Source of the DNA: Stutzerimonas zhaodongensis
Lineage (GTDB): Bacteria > Pseudomonadota > Gammaproteobacteria > Pseudomonadales > Pseudomonadaceae
DNA length: 64,000 nt
Reading direction: 5' to 3'
Assembly (NCBI RefSeq): GCF_003696365.1
Contig: NZ_RFFM01000003.1
Span: 186,001 to 250,000, forward strand
Positions 55,865-64,000 of this stretch are shown piece after piece. The notes beneath the pieces are model-generated. The model was not told the origin of the DNA and did not search any database. It was given only the letters and a program-made list of their open reading frames with translations. Position numbers and translations under genes: made by a program. The stretch's first letter is position 1; every line of letters begins with the position of its first letter.

Positions 55865-57376
55865 ATGACCCAGTCAAGTGCCATCCCAACAGTCAAACTC
55901 CTGATCGGCGGCGAGCTGGTCGAGTCATCCACCAGCGAATGGCGGGACATCGTAAACCCAGCGACACAAGAGGTCCTAGCGCGCGTTCCGTTCGCCACGC
56001 AAACGGAAATGAATGCTGCCGTCGCCAGCGCCAAGGAGGCCTTCAAGACCTGGCGCAAAACGCCCATTGGCACACGCTCGAGGATCTTCCTCAAATACCA
56101 GCAGTTGATACGTGAAAACATGAAGGAGCTGGCGGCGATCCTCACCGCCGAGCAGGGCAAGACACTACCCGATGCCGAAGGCGATGTGTTTCGCGGGCTG
56201 GAGGTGGTCGAACATGCCGCCGGCATCGGCAACCTGCAGCTCGGCGAGCTGGCCAACAACGTGGCCACCGGCGTCGACACCTATACTCTGCTGCAACCGC
56301 TGGGCGTCTGCGCCGGCATCACCCCTTTCAACTTCCCGGCGATGATCCCGCTGTGGATGTTTCCGATGGCAATCGCCACCGGTAATACCTTCGTCCTCAA
56401 ACCGTCAGAGCAAGACCCGATGGTGACCATGCGTCTCGCCGAACTGGCGATGGAAGCGGGCGTACCGCCGGGTGTGCTCAACGTCATTCATGGCGGCGCC
56501 GACGCGGTAAACCTGATTTGCGACCACCCTGATATCAAGGCCGTTTCCTTCGTCGGTTCGACCAAGGTCGGCACCCATGTCTACAACCGGGCCAGCCAAG
56601 CGGGCAAGCGTGTGCAGTGCATGATGGGCGCGAAAAACCACGGCATCATCCTGCCCGACGCCCACAAGGAGCAGACACTCAACAACCTGACTGGCGCTGC
56701 ATTCGGCGCGGCCGGTCAGCGCTGCATGGCGCTGTCCGTGTTAATCCTCGTGGGTGAGGCGCAGAGCTGGCTGCCGGATCTGATCGCCAAAGCCAAGACA
56801 TTGAAGATCAATGCAGGGGCCGAAAGCGGCACCGATGTCGGCCCGGTGGTGTCCTGCGCGGCGCTGGATCGTATCAGCTCGCTGATCGAACGCGGCGTGT
56901 CCGAGGGCGCTGAGCTGGTATTGGACGGTCGCAACCCTCAAGTGGCTGGCTTTGAGAATGGCAACTTCGTTGGGCCGACCATTTTCTCCGGCGTGAAGCC
57001 CGAGATGAGCATCTACCGCGAAGAGATCTTTGGACCGGTGCTCTGCGTGATGCAGGCCGACACGCTCGATGAGGCCATCGAGCTGATCAACGCCAACCCC
57101 AACGGCAACGGCACCGCCCTCTTCACCCGTTCCGGCGCCGCCGCCCGGCATTTCCAGGAAGAGATCGACGTTGGTCAGGTGGGCATCAACGTACCGATCC
57201 CGGTGCCAGTGCCGATGTTCTCCTTTACCGGCTCACGCGCTTCCAAGCTCGGCGACCTCGGCCCTTACGGCAAGCAGGTGGTGCAGTTCTACACTCAGAC
57301 CAAGACGGTCACCCAGCGCTGGTTCGACGAGAACGAAGTCGGCGGTCCGGTAAATACCACGATCAACCTCAAGTAA
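55865..57376 (+). CDS. mmsA: Methylmalonate-semialdehyde dehydrogenase (CoA-acylating)
   Basis: The 503-residue enzyme converts methylmalonate semialdehyde to propionyl-CoA in valine breakdown. It shows [53 protein letters not shown] and the catalytic C287 in [11 protein letters not shown]. These are hallmarks of MmsA rather than other aldehyde dehydrogenases. It is the first gene of the valine cluster, with mmsB 66 bp downstream. Confidence 0.95.
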   Translation: MTQSSAIPTVKLLIGGELVESSTSEWRDIVNPATQEVLARVPFATQTEMNAAVASAKEAFKTWRKTPIGTRSRIFLKYQQLIRENMKELAAILTAEQGKTLPDAEGDVFRGLEVVEHAAGIGNLQLGELANNVATGVDTYTLLQPLGVCAGITPFNFPAMIPLWMFPMAIATGNTFVLKPSEQDPMVTMRLAELAMEAGVPPGVLNVIHGGADAVNLICDHPDIKAVSFVGSTKVGTHVYNRASQAGKRVQCMMGAKNHGIILPDAHKEQTLNNLTGAAFGAAGQRCMALSVLILVGEAQSWLPDLIAKAKTLKINAGAESGTDVGPVVSCAALDRISSLIERGVSEGAELVLDGRNPQVAGFENGNFVGPTIFSGVKPEMSIYREEIFGPVLCVMQADTLDEAIELINANPNGNGTALFTRSGAAARHFQEEIDVGQVGINVPIPVPVPMFSFTGSRASKLGDLGPYGKQVVQFYTQTKTVTQRWFDENEVGGPVNTTINLK

Positions 57377-57442
57377 TCGACTCGGCGCTGGCTGTTGCTC
57401 GGCGCCGATTCAGCCGTCAATCAGAACAAGAAGGAAACGGCC

Positions 57443-58333
57443 ATGAATATCGGATTTCTAGGGCTTGGCAACATGGGCGGGCCGATGGCCCGCAATCTGC
57501 TCAAAGCCGGCCATCACGTCACTGTGTTCGACCTCTCTGCGGCTGCGGTGTCGGGTCTGGTCGAAGCCGGTGCCAAGGAGGCAACCTCGCCTGGGGCGGT
57601 CGCAAGCGCTGACGTCGAGGCCATCATCACCATGCTGCCGGCTGCTGCGCATGTCAAACAGGTCTATCTCGGCGATGGCGGGCTTCTCGCCAATGTTCCC
57701 TCCGGCGTGTTGCTGATCGATTCGTCCACCATCGATCCGATGTCCGCACGAGAAGTCGCCGAAGCGGCTGCGAAGAACGGCAACCCCATGCTCGACGCGC
57801 CGGTTTCCGGCGGCACGATAGGTGCCGCTGCCGGCACCTTGACCTTCATGGTCGGCGGCAGCGAGGCGGACTTCCAGAAAGCGCAGCCAATCCTGGCGGC
57901 GATGGGCAAGAACATCGTGCACTGCGGTGACACCGGTAACGGGCAGGTAGCCAAGGTCGCCAACAACATGCTGCTGGGCATCTCGATGATTGGAGTGGCC
58001 GAAGCCATGTCCTTGGGCGTTGCACTGGGCATGGATGCGAAAGTGCTCGCCGGAATCATCAACTCCTCGAGCGGACGATGCTGGGCGTCGGAGATCAACA
58101 ACCCCTTCCCTGGCGTCTTGGAAAATGGCCCGGCCTCTCGCGGCTACAGTGGCGGTTTCGGCACCGATCTGATGCTCAAGGACCTGGGTCTGGCCAGCGA
58201 AGCGGCCAAACAGGTGCGCCAGCCGGTTATCCTCGGCGGTCTCGCGCAGCAGCTCTACCAGGTCTTCAGCATGCAAGGCCACGGTGGGCTGGACTTCTCC
58301 GCGATCATCAAACTCTACCGCCAAGAGGATTAG
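57443..58333 (+). CDS. mmsB: 3-hydroxyisobutyrate dehydrogenase
   Basis: The 296-residue enzyme oxidises 3-hydroxyisobutyrate to methylmalonate semialdehyde. It begins MNIGFLGLGNMGGPMARNLLKAGH (NAD fold) and shows LLIDSSTIDPMSAREVAE, LDAPVSGGTIGAAAGTLTFMVGG, GNGQVAKVANNMLLGI with the catalytic lysine and SSGRCWASEINNPFPGV. AAGGAAA precedes the ATG; an in-frame start 16 codons upstream was rejected. The next gene starts two bases after its stop. Confidence 0.95.
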   Translation: MNIGFLGLGNMGGPMARNLLKAGHHVTVFDLSAAAVSGLVEAGAKEATSPGAVASADVEAIITMLPAAAHVKQVYLGDGGLLANVPSGVLLIDSSTIDPMSAREVAEAAAKNGNPMLDAPVSGGTIGAAAGTLTFMVGGSEADFQKAQPILAAMGKNIVHCGDTGNGQVAKVANNMLLGISMIGVAEAMSLGVALGMDAKVLAGIINSSSGRCWASEINNPFPGVLENGPASRGYSGGFGTDLMLKDLGLASEAAKQVRQPVILGGLAQQLYQVFSMQGHGGLDFSAIIKLYRQED

Positions 58334-58335
58334 AC

Positions 58336-59391
58336 ATGACCCAGGCAGAAGCGCCGGTACTGATCGAGGTACGCAATCGCGTCGGCTATCTCACGCTCAA
58401 CCGCCCCGCCGGGCTGAATGCCGTCACCCTGGAGATGGTGCGGATGCTGCACCGGCAAATGCAGGCGTGGGCCGATGATCAGGGCGTCGTGGCCGTGGTA
58501 TTGCGCGGCGCGGGCGAAAAAGCCTTCTGCGCCGGTGGCGATATCCGTTCGCTGTACGACAGCTACCAGAGCGGCGACAGCCTGCATCGCGAATTCTTCG
58601 AGGAGGAATACGCACTGGACCAGTACATCCACGCATATACCAAGCCGCTGCTCGCGCTGATGAATGGCTTCGTACTGGGCGGCGGCATGGGGCTGGTTCA
58701 GGGCGCCTCGCTGCGAGTGATTTCCGAACGCACGCGGATGGGCATGCCGGAGGTCGGTATCGGCTATTTCCCCGATGTCGGCGGCAGCTACTTCTTGTCT
58801 CGCCTACCGAGCAACCTCGGCTTCTACATGGGCCTGACCGGCAACCATGTGGGGTCGGCTGACGCGTTGTATGCAGGCCTTGCCGACTACTGCGTCCCCT
58901 ACGAACGCTTCGCCGAGCTGGAACAGCAACTGGATAAGCAGGACTGGAAAACACCTGCCGAGGATGCCTTGACCGCGCTGCTCAAGGACATGGGTAGCAC
59001 TGAATTGCCGGACGCGCCCTTCGAAACGCTTGCGCCCGCCATCGAACAGCATTTCGCCCACGACACCGTCATCGCCATCCGCCAATCGCTCGCTGGCGAA
59101 AACCGTCCGGAATACCGCGACTGGGCGGCAGAAACGCTCAAGGTCATCGACAGCCGCTCGCCGCTGTCAGTGAGCGTCACGCTGGAAATGCTTCGCCGGG
59201 GCCGAACGCTGTCCCTGGCCGAGTGCTTTGCCATGGAGCTGCATCTGGACCGTCAGTGGTTCGACGGCGGCGACATCATCGAAGGCGTTCGCGCGCTGAT
59301 CGTCGACAAGGACAAGAATCCCCGCTGGAACCCGCCTACGCTCGATGAAGTGACGTCCGAACGCGTGGCGGCCTTCTTCGCCGGCGTCTGA
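58336..59391 (+). CDS. 3-hydroxyisobutyryl-CoA hydrolase (enoyl-CoA hydratase/isomerase fold)
   Basis: The 351-residue crotonase-fold enzyme has [86 protein letters not shown] (read in parts) and the long C-terminal extension of HIBYL-CoA hydrolases. It releases 3-hydroxyisobutyrate for MmsB. AAGAGG is the ribosome site. Plain enoyl-CoA hydratases are about 90 residues shorter, which favours this call. Confidence 0.9.
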   Translation: MTQAEAPVLIEVRNRVGYLTLNRPAGLNAVTLEMVRMLHRQMQAWADDQGVVAVVLRGAGEKAFCAGGDIRSLYDSYQSGDSLHREFFEEEYALDQYIHAYTKPLLALMNGFVLGGGMGLVQGASLRVISERTRMGMPEVGIGYFPDVGGSYFLSRLPSNLGFYMGLTGNHVGSADALYAGLADYCVPYERFAELEQQLDKQDWKTPAEDALTALLKDMGSTELPDAPFETLAPAIEQHFAHDTVIAIRQSLAGENRPEYRDWAAETLKVIDSRSPLSVSVTLEMLRRGRTLSLAECFAMELHLDRQWFDGGDIIEGVRALIVDKDKNPRWNPPTLDEVTSERVAAFFAGV

Positions 59392-59401
59392 GGAGCTGCA
59401 C

Positions 59402-60553
59402 ATGCAAGACATCGAACTGACCGAAGAACAACGGATGATCCGCGACATGGCGCGCGACTTCGCCCGCGCCGAAATCGCTCCCAAGGCCCAAGCCTGGGAA
59501 AAAGCCGGCTGGATTGGCGACGACACCGTGACGCAACTGGGCGACCTCGGCCTGCTGGGCATGATCGTGCCCGAGCAATGGGGCGGCACCTATATCGACT
59601 ACGTCGCCTACGCCTTGGCGGTCGAGGAAATTTCCGCAGGTGACGGCGCGATCGGCGCGCTGATGAGCATTCACAGCTCGGTCGGCTGCGGCCCCATCCT
59701 CAAATACGGTACGCCGGCACAGCAGGATGAATGGCTGCCGGATCTGGCCGCCGGGCGTACCATCGGCTGCTTCGCCCTCACCGAGCCCCAGGCCGGCTCC
59801 GAAGCCCACAACTTGCGCACCCGCGCCGTGCTGGAAAACGGCGAATGGGTGATCAACGGCGCCAAGCAGTTCGTCAGCAACGGCAAGCGGGCAAAGATCG
59901 CCATCGTCTTCGCGGTCACTGACCCGGACCTGGGCAAGAAAGGTCTTTCCGCGTTCCTGGTGCCCACAGGCAATCCCGGTTTCGTCGTCGATCGCATGGA
60001 AAGCAAGATGGGTATCCGTGCCTCGGATACCTGCGGCGTGACCCTGCGCGACTGCCGCATTCCCGAGGCCAATATGCTCGGCCCGCGAGGCAAGGGATTA
60101 GCGATCGCCCTTTCCAATCTCGAAGGTGGCCGCATCGGAATCGGTGCTCAGGCACTGGGGATTGCCCGTGCGGCGTTCGAAGCGGCACTGGGGTACGCCC
60201 GTGAGCGAATTCAGTTCGACAAACCCATCATCGAGCACCAGAGCGTGGCAAACATGCTGGCCGACATGCATACCCGCCTCAATGCGGCACGCCTGCTGAT
60301 CCTGCATGCCGCACGCCTGCGCAGCGCCAACCTGCCATGCCTGTCCGAAGCGTCCCAGGCCAAGCTGTTCGCCTCGGAAGTCGCCGAGTACGTCTGCTCC
60401 AAAGCCATGCAGATCCACGGCGGCTACGGCTATCTGGAGGATTACCCGGTCGAGCGTTATTACCGCGACGCGCGGATTACCCAGATATATGAAGGCTCGA
60501 GCGAGATTCAGCGGCTGTTGATTGCGAGGGAGTTGAATAACTACGGGTTGTGA
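59402..60553 (+). CDS. Acyl-CoA dehydrogenase, probable isobutyryl-CoA dehydrogenase
   Basis: The 383-residue flavoenzyme has [48 protein letters not shown] and the catalytic E364 in [16 protein letters not shown]. In Pseudomonas valine clusters this gene oxidises isobutyryl-CoA to methacrylyl-CoA. The short/branched-chain assignment comes from context. GAGGAG precedes the ATG, ten bases after the previous stop. Confidence 0.9.
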   Translation: MQDIELTEEQRMIRDMARDFARAEIAPKAQAWEKAGWIGDDTVTQLGDLGLLGMIVPEQWGGTYIDYVAYALAVEEISAGDGAIGALMSIHSSVGCGPILKYGTPAQQDEWLPDLAAGRTIGCFALTEPQAGSEAHNLRTRAVLENGEWVINGAKQFVSNGKRAKIAIVFAVTDPDLGKKGLSAFLVPTGNPGFVVDRMESKMGIRASDTCGVTLRDCRIPEANMLGPRGKGLAIALSNLEGGRIGIGAQALGIARAAFEAALGYARERIQFDKPIIEHQSVANMLADMHTRLNAARLLILHAARLRSANLPCLSEASQAKLFASEVAEYVCSKAMQIHGGYGYLEDYPVERYYRDARITQIYEGSSEIQRLLIARELNNYGL

Positions 60554-60640
60554 CTGATGGCGCAACGATTGTTCAACGACTAACTGGGCGGCAGACCCGA
60601 GCCCTTACTCGCAGGCGCTGGAAGTTCGGCGTAACGAGTG

Positions 60641-60738
60641 ATCGCCAGCAAGCTGGCTCCTACAAGGGCACGGTGGGACCGTTCGCCCGAATCGTCACGG
60701 GTGCGCAACCATCCCGTAGGAGCCAGCTTGCTGGCGAT
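60641..60738. repeat. REP-like inverted pair (BIME-type)
   Basis: Two 23-bp arms, 60641-60663 and 60716-60738, are perfect reverse complements separated by 52 bp. Each arm is itself an imperfect palindrome around GCCAGCAAGCTGGC with GGCTCCTAC at one end. This is the common extragenic REP element of pseudomonads, paired head-on. It fills the gap between the dehydrogenase and acyl-CoA synthetase genes and may affect mRNA stability. Confidence 0.9.
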
Positions 60739-60856
60739 TAAGCCAGGCCCCAGACGGTAAAGACGAGACACCTCGCAGCAGTATTTTGAGCGAGATGACG
60801 GCAAGCGCCGCGGCAAGCGCGACCGCTATCCAGACAACAATAAAAAGGATACGACG

Positions 60857-62509
60857 ATGCTCAAAGGTACGATGCAGCAGACTCCGCTGATGATCAGCGG
60901 CATCCTGGCCCACGCCGCCCTGGCCCATGGCGACCGGGAAATCGTTTCGCGGCTGGCGGACGAACCGCTCTGGCGTTACGACTACGCAGGCCTGGCGAAA
61001 CGGGCCGGCCAGGCCGCCGCCATGCTGCGCCGCCTGGGCGTGAGGCCTGGCGATCTGGTTTCGTCGATGGCCTGGAACACGCACCGTCACTTCGAGCTGT
61101 TCTTTGCCGTGCCTGGCATCGGCGCGGTGCTTCACACCGCCAACCCTCGCCTGTCGGACGAGCAGATCATCTACACCTTGAACCATGCCGGCAGCGGCGT
61201 ACTGCTGTTCGACCGCAGCTTCCTTGCGCTGGTCGAACGCGTGCGCCCACAGCTGGACAAGGTCCACACCTTCATCATGCTCTCGGATGCAGAACGCACA
61301 GAAGCCGGCGAAGTGGGCGCGTCGAGTTACGAAGCCCTCATTGCCCGTGAACAGCCGATCACCGAGTGGCCGCAGTTCGACGAAAACGCAGGTGCCATGC
61401 TCTGCTACACCTCCGGCACGACCGGCAACCCGAAAGGGGTGGTCTACAGCCATCGTTCGGTCGTCCTGCATGCCATGGCCGCAGGCCTCACTGGCGCCTT
61501 CGGGTTCTCCGCATTCGACTGCATCATGCCCTGCTCTTCGCTGTACCACGCCACTGCCTGGGGCGTGCCCTTCACGGCCGCCATCAACGGCTGCAAGTTT
61601 GTACTGCCGTGCGACAAGATGGACGGCGCCAGCCTGCAGGAGCTGATTCAGAGCGAGGGCGTCACCTTCTCCGGCGGTGTGCCGACCATCTGGACCATGT
61701 ACCTCAACCACCTGGAGCGCACCGGAGAGAACACTGGAGATCTCAAGTGTCTGGTGATTGCCGGCTCGGCCGTGCCCCGTGCGCTGGCCGAGAAGTTCGA
61801 AACACGTTATGGCGTCAGCGTCCGTCAACTCTGGGGCATGACTGAAACCAGCCCGCTCGGTGTAGTCGCTACACCGACACCCAAGCTCGCCGCTATGGGC
61901 GAAGCTGCCACTAACGAAGCGATCTGGACCCGCCAGGGCCGCTTGCAATTTGGCATCGAGCTGAAGATCGTCGACGAATCCGGCAACCCATTGCCCCATG
62001 ACGGGACCACGTCCGGTGCGCTGCTGGTTCGTGGCCCCTGGACCGTAGAGCGCTATTTCCGAAGCGAAACCAGCGCGCTGGATGCAGACGGCTGGTTCGA
62101 CACCGGAGACATCGCTACCCTGGACCCCAATGGCTACATGCGGATCACTGACCGCAGCAAGGACGTGATCAAGTCCGGCGGTGAGTGGATCAGCTCCATC
62201 GACATCGAAAATATCGCCGTCGCCTGTCCCGGTGTGCGCATCGCCGCGGTAGTCGGTGTGCCCCACGAAAAATGGGAGGAGCGGCCCATCCTCATCATCG
62301 AGCCCCACGACGATGCGGAGATTCATACCGAAACCGTGCTCGCCTTTCTCGAACCACAGATTGTCAAATGGTGGATGCCCGACGCAGTCATCATCGACCG
62401 CGTGCCGTTGACTGCCACCGGCAAGATCGACAAGAAGACCCTGCGCGACCGTTACCGCTCCTATCTCATCGACATGGCAACTGACGCGACAAGCGCGGCC
62501 ACTATGTAG
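60857..62509 (+). CDS. Acyl-CoA synthetase (fatty-acid/branched acid CoA ligase)
   Basis: The 550-residue AMP-forming ligase has [71 protein letters not shown] (in parts) and [14 protein letters not shown] with the catalytic lysine. It resembles medium/long-chain acyl-CoA synthetases of the AlkK type. Position in the cluster suggests a branched or short-chain acid substrate, which is inferred. AAAGGA is the ribosome site. The REP pair upstream separates it from the valine genes, though they may share a transcript. Confidence 0.9.
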   Translation: MLKGTMQQTPLMISGILAHAALAHGDREIVSRLADEPLWRYDYAGLAKRAGQAAAMLRRLGVRPGDLVSSMAWNTHRHFELFFAVPGIGAVLHTANPRLSDEQIIYTLNHAGSGVLLFDRSFLALVERVRPQLDKVHTFIMLSDAERTEAGEVGASSYEALIAREQPITEWPQFDENAGAMLCYTSGTTGNPKGVVYSHRSVVLHAMAAGLTGAFGFSAFDCIMPCSSLYHATAWGVPFTAAINGCKFVLPCDKMDGASLQELIQSEGVTFSGGVPTIWTMYLNHLERTGENTGDLKCLVIAGSAVPRALAEKFETRYGVSVRQLWGMTETSPLGVVATPTPKLAAMGEAATNEAIWTRQGRLQFGIELKIVDESGNPLPHDGTTSGALLVRGPWTVERYFRSETSALDADGWFDTGDIATLDPNGYMRITDRSKDVIKSGGEWISSIDIENIAVACPGVRIAAVVGVPHEKWEERPILIIEPHDDAEIHTETVLAFLEPQIVKWWMPDAVIIDRVPLTATGKIDKKTLRDRYRSYLIDMATDATSAATM

Positions 62510-62573
62510 GGCTTGTGAACCGTGGGTGAGTTTGAGATACCACTCGAGCCTAACCAGCAGCCTGGAGCACCTC

Positions 62574-63647
62574 ATGCCGCTAGACGATAAACCCCGTCAA
62601 GGCCCGCTGCTCGGCCTGCGCGTGCTGGAGTTCGCCAGCATCGGCCCCGGCCCGCATTGCGCGATGCTGCTGGCCGACCTCGGCGCCGAGGTGATTCGCA
62701 TCGAGCGTGAGGGCGGTAACGGTTGGCCAAATCCAGTTGTTGATCGCGGCCGCAAATTGCTGACGCTGAATATTCGCACAGAGGCCGGACGCGACCGGTG
62801 CCTGACGTTGGCCGAGGATGCCGATGTGCTGATCGAAGGCTTTCGCCCAGGCGTGATGGAACGTCTGGGCCTTGGGCCGGAGCAGGTTCACAACCGCAAC
62901 CCGCGATTGGTCTATGGCCGCATGACCGGATGGGGCCAGACGGGACCACTGGCAAAAAGCGCCGGTCATGACATCAATTACCTGGCCATAACCGGCGCGC
63001 TGGCTGCAATCGGGAATCGCGAAGGCCCGGCGATACCACCGCTTAATCTCGTGGGCGATTTTGGTGGCGGTTCGTTGTATCTGGCGTTCGGCATCATGGC
63101 TGCGCTCTGGGAGCGGGAGCGTTCCGGAAAGGGCCAAGTGGTGGACGCCGCCATCGTTGACGGTGTGTCCTCGATGATGAGCTTCTTCGCCGGGCTCTTG
63201 CCCAGCGGCGCACTATCCCTCGAGCGCGACCGCAACCTGCTTTCCGGCGCCGCCCCCCATTACCGCTGCTACACCTGCGCAGACGGACGCGACATTGCAA
63301 TCGGCCCGTTGGAGCCGCAGTTCCTGGCCGAACTGATGCAGCGCATCGATGCGCCGGAATCCCTGCGTGAAGGCTGCAATGACCCTGCGCAATGGCAGGA
63401 GCAAAGCGAACAGCTCGCCGGGCTGTTCGCCAGCCGAACCCAGGCCCAATGGTGCGCCCTGCTCGAGGGAACCGACGCCTGCTTCGCCCCTATCCTGACG
63501 CTTGAGGAAGCCGCACAGCATTCACATATGCGGGAGCGCGGGGTCTATCGCGACATCGATGGCGCCCTGCACGCCGCCCCCGCGCCGCGCTTTTCGCGCA
63601 CACCGGGGGCGATAAGAGCGTCTGACGATGCAAATGGCTGGGATTGA
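62574..63647 (+). CDS. CaiB/BaiF CoA-transferase family, alpha-methylacyl-CoA racemase-like
   Basis: The 357-residue protein begins with LLGLRVLEFASIGPGPHCAMLLADLGAEVIRIER and has LIEGFRPGVMERLGLGP, GRMTGWGQTGPLAKSAGHDINYLAITGAL, GGGSLYLAFGIMAALWERERSGKGQVVDAAIVDG. The GHDINY motif carries the histidine used by alpha-methylacyl-CoA racemases. It likely interconverts 2-methylacyl-CoA stereoisomers. The start at MPLDDK follows TGGAG; an upstream in-frame start was rejected. It is the last gene seen in the cluster. Confidence 0.88.
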   Translation: MPLDDKPRQGPLLGLRVLEFASIGPGPHCAMLLADLGAEVIRIEREGGNGWPNPVVDRGRKLLTLNIRTEAGRDRCLTLAEDADVLIEGFRPGVMERLGLGPEQVHNRNPRLVYGRMTGWGQTGPLAKSAGHDINYLAITGALAAIGNREGPAIPPLNLVGDFGGGSLYLAFGIMAALWERERSGKGQVVDAAIVDGVSSMMSFFAGLLPSGALSLERDRNLLSGAAPHYRCYTCADGRDIAIGPLEPQFLAELMQRIDAPESLREGCNDPAQWQEQSEQLAGLFASRTQAQWCALLEGTDACFAPILTLEEAAQHSHMRERGVYRDIDGALHAAPAPRFSRTPGAIRASDDANGWD

Positions 63648-63670
63648 TAAAGCACAGGAAAAAATTACCG

Positions 63671-63980
63671 GTGGATCGGTGAAGCGCGATCCAATCTACG
63701 TCCGCTTGCGCAACCGGGGGCATCAAACGGCCAGGCATCGTTCCGCTCACCGACTCCGTAGGGTGGATGACGCTTTATCCATCCACCAAACGACGACGCA
63801 GGTTCAACGGTGGATCGGTGAAGCGTGATCCACCCAACGTTCGCTTGCCTAACCGGGGGTGGATCAAACGACTAGCATCGTTCGCTCACCGACTGCGTAG
63901 GGGATGGCGCTTTAATCCATCCACCAAAGCGGCGATGCGATTTTCACCGGTGGATCGGTGAAGCGCGATCCACCCTACGA
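63671..63980. repeat. 139-140 bp tandem repeat, two full units and a partial third
   Basis: The sequence GTGGATCGGTGAAGCG recurs at 63671, 63810 and 63950, giving units of 139 and 140 bp that share most of their sequence. Each unit carries two palindromic blocks: one around GGTGGATC/GATCCACC and one around GGTGGATG/CATCCACC. No coding sequence is evident; short frames across it are artefacts of the repeat. Bases after about 63980 no longer match the unit clearly before the window ends. It is an intergenic repeat of a kind common in pseudomonads. Confidence 0.85.
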
Positions 63981-64000
63981 AAAGCGGGCAACGTGACAGA

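Noticed and set aside
57458-58324. 288-codon minus-strand frame opposite mmsB
   Set aside because: MmsB is unmistakable on the plus strand; the opposite frame has no family resemblance.
60554-60856. Insertion sequence remnant
   Set aside because: The inverted arms look like terminal repeats, but the 52 bp between them cannot encode a transposase, there is no target duplication, and each arm has the REP palindrome.
60695-62575. 626-codon open frame on the minus strand
   Set aside because: It is antisense to the acyl-CoA synthetase gene, which has clear motifs and a ribosome site. The reverse translation is unlike any family and runs through the REP element.
63671-63980. CRISPR array
   Set aside because: The repeats are long (139-140 bp), directly adjacent and diverged, with no unique spacers and no cas genes nearby.

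Overview
The window looks like a chromosomal segment of a Pseudomonadaceae member, probably Pseudomonas/Stutzerimonas. This is inferred from the high-GC codon use and from gene types typical of that family: PqqF-type peptidase, PpSB1-type short LOV protein, FolE-FolX pair, MmsAB valine genes, and REP-like palindromes. I found no rRNA, tRNA, CRISPR array, insertion sequence or prophage.

Layout. 0.2-4.3 kb: a porin and an orphan PqqF-like M16 peptidase. 4.3-13.7 kb: a compact light-response island. It holds two MerR/LitR-type regulators that lack the B12-binding motif, a DUF393 protein, folE-folX, a short LOV photoreceptor, ferrochelatase, a TIGR01777 epimerase, a TIGR02450 Trp-rich protein, a DUF523/DUF1722 protein and DNA photolyase. 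T(G/A)TACA-type sites, several as inverted pairs 12 bp apart, lie in its promoters. 13.9-25 kb: housekeeping and stress genes (chemoreceptor, class III-like sirtuin, GST, UvrD-like helicase, UvsE UV endonuclease, YqaA-type membrane protein, PAS-GGDEF-EAL protein, class V aminotransferase). 25.3-27.7 kb: a secreted GH5 glycosidase and a membrane-anchored endonuclease/exonuclease/phosphatase-family protein.

28-48.9 kb: a catecholate siderophore locus made of two convergent operons. The plus-strand operon encodes MFS exporter, TonB receptor, two FecCD permeases, ATPase and binding protein. The minus-strand operon is entC-entE-entB-NRPS(C-A-T)-entA-NRPS(TubC-C-A-T-E)-stand-alone A domain, read from a promoter with a good Fur box at its 5' end. 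No thioesterase or reductase domain is present, so chain release is unexplained. This is the best candidate for an undescribed product.

49-55.7 kb: Gre-family factor, DUF2141 protein, HU, an SDR, an orphan curlin-repeat protein, and an HWE kinase overlapping a receiver-only regulator. 55.8-63.7 kb: a valine/branched-chain acyl-CoA cluster (mmsA, mmsB, HIBYL-CoA hydrolase, acyl-CoA dehydrogenase, acyl-CoA synthetase, CaiB-family racemase), interrupted by a REP-like inverted pair. The window ends in 139-140 bp tandem repeats that continue close to the edge.

Start codons were chosen by ribosome-binding site, family N-terminus and overlap with neighbours. Function calls rest on recognised motifs and remembered family sequences; no database search was possible.
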